A DNA stretch of 8,669 bases, from assembly GCA_022866645.1 (NCBI GenBank), contig JALHUQ010000321.1:1-8669 (forward strand). Direction: 5' to 3'. Positions 1 through 5,554 of the stretch are shown here, in pieces. This DNA is from Woeseiaceae bacterium. Its GTDB lineage: Bacteria > Pseudomonadota > Gammaproteobacteria > Steroidobacterales > Woeseiaceae. Under the pieces are notes generated by a model. It saw only the letters and a list, made by a program, of their open reading frames with translations. It did no database searches and was not told the origin of the DNA. Within the stretch, counting starts at the first letter, position 1; the number at the start of each line of letters is the position of its first letter. The position numbers and the translations under genes were made by a program.

Positions 1-353
1 ATTGCCGCTGACGGGTCACCGCCGACACCGAAGTCCTGGGTACGGATGCCGCGAACACTGACCGCGTCAATGAAGCTGTCCTGGCTGTTACCGGTGATTC
101 CCGGAGTGAAGGATATGAGGTCCTTCACATCGTTCAGATTGGCGTCCTGAATAAAGTTGCCGGAGAGGGCGGTAATCGCCAACGGCACGTCCTGCACCGA
201 TTCAGCGCGCTTGGTTGCGGTCACGATGATCTCGTCCAGGTCCTGACCGACGGCTGGGGCGGAAAAAGCCGCCGTAACGATGGCTGCCGAAACAGCTGCC
301 GACACCGCGTTACGTTGCGGCTGCCAATACTTTTGCGAATTTCTGTGATTCAT
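1..353 (-). CDS. TonB-dependent receptor, N-terminal part (cut by window edge)
   Basis: Outer-membrane, TonB-energised receptor; only the first 117 residues are in the window and the barrel lies beyond position 1. Reading leftwards from ATG at 353, the protein has a long signal peptide with a polar N-region (about 1-15) and an Ala-rich core ending near FSAPAVGQ (residues 30-37). Next come a TonB-box-like DEIIVTATKRAESVQDVPLA stretch from residue 40 and the start of a plug domain with VSVRGIRTQDFGVGGDPSAA near residues 97-116. DEIIVTATKRAES and VRGI..DF..GGDPS are typical of a large subfamily of proteobacterial receptors. The start is supported by a purine-rich GGGGGAT just upstream. The gene lies 98 nt downstream of the sulfotransferase on the same strand, with no terminator visible between them, so cotranscription is possible. 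This subfamily differs from the receptor at 2350-5259 (VTATKRAES versus VTGSRIRR). The substrate cannot be told from the visible part. Confidence 0.9.
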   Translation of the reverse strand, partial: MNHRNSQKYWQPQRNAVSAAVSAAIVTAAFSAPAVGQDLDEIIVTATKRAESVQDVPLAITALSGNFIQDANLNDVKDLISFTPGITGNSQDSFIDAVSVRGIRTQDFGVGGDPSAA

Positions 354-451
354 CGGATCCCCCGGTTTGCACCTGTTTATGAGTCTTGCCGTTGCTGCGG
401 TATATGCCAGACAGGCTGACACCCAAGATAACTCAATACGGCTGGCTTTGG

Positions 452-2041
452 CTAGTTTTGGCTGGAAGGAAATACGTCGTGCTCTGCCAGGACTTTTTGC
501 ATCGGCGCGAGCTGATTCTGGTACTTCCGCCATCGGCCAATCGAGCGTGTATGTACAGGCTCGCGCACTTGCACGGCGCTGGCCGTTGACACGGCCTCGC
601 TGCGCTCATGAAACCTGAGGCAGGCGTCTTCCCACGGCAGCTCAAGGTAGTGGATCAAGTTCCGCGCATGTTGCTCGAGGTCCAACACCGTGTCTTCATA
701 CGAAATATCAAAAAAGCGCCCCGGAAAACGGTCCCGCCATACGTCCATCAAGTGCCGATAGCGGCAATGGTGTCGCGCCATTTCCTCGAGGTCATAGGAA
801 TGCAGATAGGCATCGGCAAACAGCTGTTTGTAGCTGGCAAAACAGGAATCCATTGGATCGCGTGTCAGATGCACGATTTTCGCGTTGGGCAAGGCCTTGA
901 GAATAAACGGAATCAGCAGGTAATTCTGCGGCAACTTGTCGATGAATCTCGCTTTGTCACCGCGCATACGTTTGCAGGAGTCCAGATACAAGGCGCCAAC
1001 TTTGGCGCTGTCCAGATTCAGCGATGCTTCAAAGAATGATGCCGAGAATCGTCGCGGGTCTTTGTAATTGCTTAATCGGCGTAGCGCGAGGCTGAATTGC
1101 TGTAACTCCCCGGCCGAATGGACTTGTGAATGACTGCCAATAATTCGTTCAATCAGAGTTGTTCCTGTTCGTGGCTGCCCCAACACAAATATGGGTGCAG
1201 AAGAATCGTGTCCGGATCCTTTGTCGAGCCAGTCCTGATCAAAGTTATTCTGCAAAAACGCGAACATCTCACTCTCTGCCTGCTCGTCGTATTCGACCGT
1301 CAGGCGCCTGGCTTTGGCACCCGACTGGAATGCAGCAAATGCCTCGTCCCAGCGCTGCAGATCTTCCAGCTCCTTGCCAATGGCGTAGTAATAAAACGCC
1401 TGCATCCGCGGGTGAATTCCGTCGCCCTTGAGTAGCTTACGGATTTCCTGAATATGCGTATCGTCTGATGCCTTGCGCGCGCCGGCCAGTGACCAGTGTG
1501 CTTGTGGCGAATCGGGCTGGATGGCGACGACCCGGCGCAGAAGCTCCTCTGCGTCTTGAATCTGGCCGTTATAAATGCGGTTGTTGGCCAGATTGAGCAT
1601 GAAGGGCGGATGGTCCGGCTGTCCCTGATTCGCCTTTTCGAACCATTCACAGGCAAGCCCATATTCGCCCATGAGCGTATAGATGGCGCCCATCAGATCC
1701 TGGACAACGGGGCTTCCCGATTCGAACTTGACCGCCTCCGTTAATGCGACATCGGCTCGATTGACCTGGCCGTCGTTCATGAACAGCTTGGCAAGATGTG
1801 CCCAGGCGGCCGCGTGATCAGGTTGCAGCTTCGTCACCGACGCAAATGCTTTGAATGCCGTATCCCGATCTTTGGCCTGCAACGCGACGAGTCCGACCAG
1901 GAAATGCCCTTCCACGAGATCCGGTTTTTTCTCCAGGGAAAGTCGGCAGCATTCACTGGCTTTCGCGATATTTCCTGCGGCCAGAGCCTGAAACCCTCGT
2001 CGTAGCAAGGCCTGAAGTTGTTGAGTCTCGCTTGCACTCAT
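452..2041 (-). CDS. TPR-containing sulfotransferase
   Basis: Predicted cytoplasmic enzyme of 529 aa that would move a sulfuryl group from PAPS to an unknown acceptor. Residues about 5-190 form helical tetratricopeptide repeats, for example AAGNIAKASECCRLSLEKKP and NGQIQDAEELLRRVVAIQP, which probably bind a protein or peptide partner. The sulfotransferase domain spans about 283-529. Its 5'-phosphosulfate loop is GQPRTGTTLIERI (288-300), followed by SAGE (Glu312), FIDKLPQNY (Lys369) and the 3'-phosphate motif HLTRDPMDS (Arg394). SIGRWRKY (500-507) near the C-terminus is also typical of TPR-sulfotransferases. No signal peptide or membrane segment is visible. The Ser often found eight residues after the 3'-motif Arg is Ala402 here, with Ser403 next to it. 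The ATG at 2041 gives a complete N-terminus but has only a weak ribosome site. The gene sits between two TonB-dependent receptors, divergent from one and upstream of the other. Family assignment is firm; the acceptor is unknown. Confidence 0.93.
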   Translation of the reverse strand: MSASETQQLQALLRRGFQALAAGNIAKASECCRLSLEKKPDLVEGHFLVGLVALQAKDRDTAFKAFASVTKLQPDHAAAWAHLAKLFMNDGQVNRADVALTEAVKFESGSPVVQDLMGAIYTLMGEYGLACEWFEKANQGQPDHPPFMLNLANNRIYNGQIQDAEELLRRVVAIQPDSPQAHWSLAGARKASDDTHIQEIRKLLKGDGIHPRMQAFYYYAIGKELEDLQRWDEAFAAFQSGAKARRLTVEYDEQAESEMFAFLQNNFDQDWLDKGSGHDSSAPIFVLGQPRTGTTLIERIIGSHSQVHSAGELQQFSLALRRLSNYKDPRRFSASFFEASLNLDSAKVGALYLDSCKRMRGDKARFIDKLPQNYLLIPFILKALPNAKIVHLTRDPMDSCFASYKQLFADAYLHSYDLEEMARHHCRYRHLMDVWRDRFPGRFFDISYEDTVLDLEQHARNLIHYLELPWEDACLRFHERSEAVSTASAVQVREPVHTRSIGRWRKYQNQLAPMQKVLAEHDVFPSSQN

Positions 2042-2085
2042 AGTGTGGGATTGCTCGCTATTGCAGCTGTTGCCGGTCCAAAAAG

Positions 2086-2091
2086 ATCATA
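2086..2091 (-). promoter_or_regulatory. Candidate -10 element for the sulfotransferase gene
   Basis: TATGAT on the minus strand matches the sigma-70 -10 consensus at five of six positions and lies 45 nt before the sulfotransferase ATG. No clear -35 lies 16-18 nt upstream, so this would be a weak or activator-dependent promoter. Confidence 0.25.
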
Positions 2092-2165
2092 GCCCGTGAG
2101 GAGTAGATCTGCACATCTCCACTCCGTCGGCCGCAAAAAATGCGATCGTCCGGCAGCAAAACCCA

Positions 2166-2184
2166 GTTGTTGTCGTTAAACAAC
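2166..2184. repeat. Inverted repeat GTTGTT-N7-AACAAC
   Basis: Perfect 6-bp arms separated by 7 bp in the divergent promoter region, centred about 175 bp before the receptor start and 134 bp before the sulfotransferase start. It could be an operator for a dimeric regulator or a small RNA hairpin; the sequence alone cannot decide. Confidence 0.35.
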
Positions 2185-2265
2185 ATTGCATTCATCACCC
2201 AATGGTCTAAGCTCAGATAACTCGGCGAAAAACTAATTTAATCTGCCGATGTCTTTATTTAATGT

Positions 2266-2276
2266 AGGCAATTGCA
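2266..2276. promoter_or_regulatory. Candidate operator AGGCAATTGCA, copy 1
   Basis: Contains the 8-bp palindrome GCAATTGC (2268-2275). The 11-mer is the exact reverse complement of TGCAATTGCCT at 5414-5424, upstream of the MFS gene. Here it overlaps the expected transcript start if TTTAAT (2258-2263) is the receptor's -10, a position suited to repression. I found no third copy when reading the window. The regulator is unknown. Confidence 0.35.
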
Positions 2277-2337
2277 CGCATGGGCGTTACCCAAAACGAA
2301 TTAATTGATGTTGTTTTCTAGCAACGAACTCTTAACT

Positions 2338-2343
2338 GAGGGG
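2338..2343 (+). promoter_or_regulatory. Ribosome binding site deciding the receptor start
   Basis: GAGGGG, in the purine run GAGGGGGA, ends six bases before ATG 2350. The upstream in-frame TTG (2305) and ATG (2308) lack such a site and would place polar residues before the signal peptide. Both points favour 2350. Confidence 0.8.
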
Positions 2344-2349
2344 GATACA

Positions 2350-5259
2350 ATGAACAAAGTGATAAGAACATTCGGGGTCTCGGCATTGACCTTGGCTCTG
2401 GGCCTGGCGGTGCTGCCGATACAGGCGTCGTTAGCGCAGGGCGCCGATGAACTCGAAGAGGTCATCGTTACCGGCTCGCGCATTCGCAGAAATCCGCTGG
2501 ACGAATCCGTCGCAATCATGGACCTCAGTGCTCAGGATCTCGAAAAGACGGGCCTGACCAACCTGGGCGATGCATTGCAAAACCTCCCAATCGCCGGCTC
2601 AGCCATTAACTCGCAGTTCAACGTACCCGGAAACTCGGGCTTCCCACAGGACGGTTCTGGTATCGGCGCTGGTGCCGCAGAGTTGTCGATCAGAAATGTC
2701 GGCGCAAAGCGCACGCTCGTGCTCGTTGACGGTCGACGATGGATTGCCGGCGCTTCGGCGTCTGGCGTGCCCAACGCAGTGGATCTCAATACGATTCCCG
2801 CCAACGTTATTAAGCGCATCGAAGTGTTGCAGGATGGGGCCTCGGCCATTTACGGATCTGACGCAATCGGTGGCGTTGTTAACGTCATCACTCTCCAGGA
2901 TTACGAAGGCTTCAAGCTGGACGCGCAAGCAGGCGGCTACATCTCGGATGGTGACGGCCAGTCTTATCAAGTCGGTGCGCTGTGGGGTGGTGGCAATGAC
3001 GCGACCCACATAGTGGTCAGCGCGAGCTACGCTGATGAACGCGGCGTTGAGACATTTGATCGCGCCCGTTCTGCGTATCCAACACCGGATGCAACCAGCT
3101 GTCTCGCTGGCGGCTGTTCGTCATTCACGCCCCAGGCTAGACTGGTTCTTGGGCCCAACTTCGGCTTCCAGGATATTGCGCTGAACGATGGTGTACTGAA
3201 CGACGGCGCAGGCAACATTCCGCAGTGGGATCCTCTGGATCCAGACGGTGGGCCCGACTTCCACGCCTTCAGCACGGCCGACCGCTTCAACTTCAATGGG
3301 CCGGGCTACAACTATCTTAAAACGCCGAATGAACGCGTGAACTTCTATGCAAACGTTCGGCACGATCTCAGCGAGCAAGTTACTTTGTTTGCACGCATGT
3401 CCTATACGAATCGCAGTTCCGCGACCAAGGGTGCGCCTGAACCGCTTTGCCTCGGTGCCGGTTGCGGCAGTCGCATTACGGACAATTTCGTGGTTTCGGC
3501 ATTGAATCCCTATAATCCTTTCGGCGTCGATCTGTCGGTAGCGAACGGTAACCTCGAGTTCTTTGGGCGTCGGCCACTCGAGTCAGGCGGGCGCCTGTTC
3601 TTCCAGGACGTCAACACCTATATGTACTCTATGGGTCTTGAGGGTGAGTTCGAAGCGGCTGGCCGCAATTTCTACTGGGATCTGGTTGGCAGCCTCGGCG
3701 ACAACCAAGGTTTCCAGGAGAAATACAACTCCCACAACGCGGCGAAACTGCAACTCGCGATGGGCGATCCGGCCATTTGCGCAGTCGTGCCGAACTGCGT
3801 GCCGTTTAATTTCTTCGGTGGACAGGGCCCGGATGGCACTGGCTCGATCACTGACGAAATGCTCAACTTCGTCCGCTACACGCAGCGTGACTACAGCGAA
3901 CAGACACTGACAAACTATGCGTTCAACATCGGCGGCGATCTCTTCGAACTACCGGGGGGCATGATGGCTTTCGCGGCAGGTGCTGAGTACCGTGAACATA
4001 AAGGCTCGTTCCGCCCTGATCCGATTGCGGCCAGTGGCGAGACAGCCGGCATTCCGTCCGGTGCGACCGCTGGTGGCTTCGACGTGACCGAGTTCTACGG
4101 CGAGCTCAATATCCCGCTGCTCTCGGGCGTCGCCCTTGCGGATTTGCTTGAGGTGAGCTTGGCCGCGAGAAATTCGGACTACAGCACATCGGGCGCAGAA
4201 TCGACCTACAAGGTCAGCGCACTATGGCGACCGATGGGCGACCTTTCGTTCCGTGGTTCGTTCTCAACCGGTTTGCGAGCACCAGGTATCGGTGAACTCT
4301 TCGGCGGTGCGGCGAGAGAGGATTTCACGTTCCTTGATCCGTGCGCGGATTATCTTGGAACGGTTGGGGCCGCAAATGGCGGTCGCGACACCCCGCAGTC
4401 AGCCACCATTCAGGCGAATTGCGCGACCTTGGGCGTCGCACCCGGCCTTTCACAGACCAATCCGCAGCTATCTGCAGTGTCTACAGGTAACGCGAACCTC
4501 AGCGCCGAGACCTCAGACAACGTCACCTTCGGTGTTGTCTACAGTCCTGCCTGGTCTTCAGAACTCAGCTGGTCAGAGGGCATGACGGTGTCGCTGGATT
4601 ACTACGACCTGCAAATTGATGATGCCGTTCAGGGTCGTAGCCCAGGCGAGTTGATCGATGCTTGCGTAGCGACCCTCGATCCATTCTACTGCGACAACGC
4701 ACCACGTTCGGTTTCAGGTCAGCTGGGTACGATTCAAAACCAGCTGGCGAACATTGGCAGTATCAATGCCTCGGGCTTTGACTTCATGTTCGAATACGCG
4801 GCCCCGGAAACCAGAGTGGGTCAGTTCAGTCTCAGATTGAATGCGACCGTCCTGGACGAGTACCTTGAAATTACCAACAACCCGGACGGCACGCAGTCGA
4901 CGAACGATCTCACGGGGCGTCATCCTGATGAGACATTCTTCCGTGCGTTCCCTGAGCTGCGTACGGTGACGACCGTTGATTGGAACAAGGATCGTTGGAC
5001 GGGGTCACTGTCTATTCGCTGGGTGGACGAAATGGTCACCGACGGTGCAACAAAGCTCGATTCGGTCGCGTTCACGGATATCCGTGCGAGCTACAACCCG
5101 AGTTGGGGGAACGATGCGTTGACCCTGACAGTAGGCTTCAACAATGTATTTGACGAGGATCCACCAGTTTGTACCCCCTGTGGCATCATCGGACTGAGCC
5201 CGGTGTCGCATGATCTGCCGGGACGTGTTGGCTACGTGCGCTTTACTTACCAGCCGTAA
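2350..5259 (+). CDS. TonB-dependent outer-membrane receptor (VTGSRI type)
   Basis: Complete receptor of 969 aa for TonB/ExbBD-driven import of a large or scarce substrate. It starts with a signal peptide (1-29, cleavage near SLA|QG). A TonB-box-like LEEVIVTGSRIRR (35-47) and a plug domain (about 50-180) follow, with LSIRNVGAKRTLVLVDGRRW (112-131) and IKRIEVLQDGASAIYGSDAI (154-173). The remainder is a beta-barrel ending FNNVFDED (929-936) and GRVGYVRFTYQP. All 12 cysteines fall into six close pairs: 251/256, 367/372, 477/483, 665/691, 772/781 and 941/944. These are probably disulfides in extracellular loops. The last residue is Pro rather than the usual aromatic. Start 2350 is fixed by the ribosome site; an in-frame extension to 2305 is unlikely. 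The gene is monocistronic, with a terminator right behind it. VTGSRI-type receptors are common in polymer- and peptide-scavenging proteobacteria, but the substrate is not readable here. Confidence 0.95.
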   Translation: MNKVIRTFGVSALTLALGLAVLPIQASLAQGADELEEVIVTGSRIRRNPLDESVAIMDLSAQDLEKTGLTNLGDALQNLPIAGSAINSQFNVPGNSGFPQDGSGIGAGAAELSIRNVGAKRTLVLVDGRRWIAGASASGVPNAVDLNTIPANVIKRIEVLQDGASAIYGSDAIGGVVNVITLQDYEGFKLDAQAGGYISDGDGQSYQVGALWGGGNDATHIVVSASYADERGVETFDRARSAYPTPDATSCLAGGCSSFTPQARLVLGPNFGFQDIALNDGVLNDGAGNIPQWDPLDPDGGPDFHAFSTADRFNFNGPGYNYLKTPNERVNFYANVRHDLSEQVTLFARMSYTNRSSATKGAPEPLCLGAGCGSRITDNFVVSALNPYNPFGVDLSVANGNLEFFGRRPLESGGRLFFQDVNTYMYSMGLEGEFEAAGRNFYWDLVGSLGDNQGFQEKYNSHNAAKLQLAMGDPAICAVVPNCVPFNFFGGQGPDGTGSITDEMLNFVRYTQRDYSEQTLTNYAFNIGGDLFELPGGMMAFAAGAEYREHKGSFRPDPIAASGETAGIPSGATAGGFDVTEFYGELNIPLLSGVALADLLEVSLAARNSDYSTSGAESTYKVSALWRPMGDLSFRGSFSTGLRAPGIGELFGGAAREDFTFLDPCADYLGTVGAANGGRDTPQSATIQANCATLGVAPGLSQTNPQLSAVSTGNANLSAETSDNVTFGVVYSPAWSSELSWSEGMTVSLDYYDLQIDDAVQGRSPGELIDACVATLDPFYCDNAPRSVSGQLGTIQNQLANIGSINASGFDFMFEYAAPETRVGQFSLRLNATVLDEYLEITNNPDGTQSTNDLTGRHPDETFFRAFPELRTVTTVDWNKDRWTGSLSIRWVDEMVTDGATKLDSVAFTDIRASYNPSWGNDALTLTVGFNNVFDEDPPVCTPCGIIGLSPVSHDLPGRVGYVRFTYQP

Positions 5260-5283
5260 TCAAGACTTAGATAGAAAACGCAG

Positions 5284-5310
5284 CGGCCCCGAAAGGGGCC
5301 GTTTGCTTTT
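5284..5310 (+). terminator. Rho-independent terminator after the receptor gene
   Basis: A 7-bp GC-rich stem CGGCCCC / GGGGCCG closes on a GAAA tetraloop and is followed by TTTGCTTTT. It begins 24 nt after the receptor stop codon, so it should separate the receptor transcript from the MFS-EEP unit. Confidence 0.9.
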
Positions 5311-5351
5311 GAACTCGTGCCCGTTATTCTCAACGAGATTGGTGATGAGCA

Positions 5352-5385
5352 GTCTCGTCACGTGGAGACGCGAGGCTGGCCTCGC
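5352..5385. repeat. Two adjacent short hairpins
   Basis: GTCTC (5352-5356) pairs with GAGAC (5365-5369), with CACGTG inside. Directly next to it, GCGAGG (5370-5375) pairs with CCTCGC (5380-5385) over a CTGG loop. No T-run follows, so neither looks like a terminator. They lie between the receptor terminator and the next promoter; their role is unknown and chance is possible. Confidence 0.3.
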
Positions 5386-5413
5386 ATTGCGAAAGCAGCA
5401 ACGACCCCTTCGA

Positions 5414-5424
5414 TGCAATTGCCT
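5414..5424. promoter_or_regulatory. Candidate operator TGCAATTGCCT, copy 2
   Basis: Exact reverse complement of the 11-mer at 2266-2276, including the GCAATTGC palindrome (5415-5422). Its right end overlaps the proposed -35 of the MFS promoter, a site where bound protein could block or recruit RNA polymerase. That would tie the MFS-EEP unit to the same regulator as the receptor. Confidence 0.35.
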
Positions 5425-5452
5425 GATACAGCCGGAAACGCTGGCATATACT
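5423..5452 (+). promoter_or_regulatory. Candidate sigma-70 promoter for the MFS-EEP unit
   Basis: CTGATA (5423-5428, four of six to TTGACA) and TATACT (5447-5452, five of six to TATAAT) are separated by 18 bp. The transcript would start near 5459, a few bases before the strong ribosome site of the leader ORF. Confidence 0.45.
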
Positions 5453-5479
5453 ACGCAAACATATTGAAAGAGGTTCTCA

Positions 5480-5554
5480 ATGCCTGCGATGAAAGATCAG
5501 CGGTTGGCGTGCGATGTACATCGCAATTACAAGCCGCATAGCGTCGATGTCTGA
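5480..5554 (+). CDS. Possible 24-aa leader peptide overlapping the MFS start
   Basis: ATG 5480 is preceded by AAGAGG (5468-5473) at 6-nt spacing, the best ribosome site in this unit. The ORF encodes 24 residues (MPAMKDQRLACD, then VHRNYKPHSVDV) and stops at TGA 5552-5554, 8 nt into the MFS gene in another frame (ATGTCTGA). The MFS starts themselves have weak ribosome sites, so translation of this ORF could feed reinitiation at 5547. The peptide resembles nothing I know. It could instead be a chance ORF, or the remnant of an N-terminus displaced by a frameshift. Confidence 0.4.
   Translation: MPAMKDQRLACDVHRNYKPHSVDV

Larger units (their letters stand above)
2042..2349. promoter_or_regulatory. 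Divergent intergenic region between sulfotransferase and receptor genes
   Basis: This 308-nt stretch separates two divergent genes and becomes AT-rich towards the receptor side, as promoters often do. For the minus-strand sulfotransferase, TATGAT (2091 down to 2086) is a good -10 hexamer placing the transcript start about 37 nt before the ATG, but I find no convincing -35. For the plus-strand receptor, TTTAAT (2258-2263) is the best -10 candidate, again with a poor -35, implying a leader of about 80 nt. Possible operators are an inverted repeat GTTGTT-N7-AACAAC (2166-2184) and the palindrome GCAATTGC (2268-2275). Two tiny plus-strand ORFs (2140-2220 and 2249-2308) have no ribosome site and are not called. 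No RNA gene is recognised. Confidence 0.5.

Noticed and set aside
608..1039. A 143-codon plus-strand ORF
   Set aside because: It lies wholly antisense to the sulfotransferase domain, whose conserved motifs establish the real frame.
2140..2220. A 26-codon plus-strand ORF in the divergent region
   Set aside because: The ATG follows CGGCCGCAAAAA with no ribosome site, and the peptide shows no recognisable features.
2281..2293. TGGG-CGTTA-CCCA inverted repeat
   Set aside because: With only 4-bp arms it is expected by chance and does not extend.
2249..2308. A 19-codon ORF considered as a possible sulfated peptide because it contains Tyr
   Set aside because: There is no ribosome site, the Tyr lies in a basic context (HGRYPKR) unlike known acidic sulfation sites, and it overlaps the likely promoter and operator.
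2305..2349. Upstream extension of the receptor to TTG 2305 or ATG 2308
   Set aside because: It would place MLFSSNELLTEGDT before a normal signal peptide, lacks a ribosome site, and the strong GAGGGG falls inside it, correctly spaced for ATG 2350.
5317..5541. A 74-codon ORF starting at GTG before the MFS gene
   Set aside because: It starts between the terminator and the likely promoter without a ribosome site, spans both hairpins and the promoter, and has an unconvincing composition.
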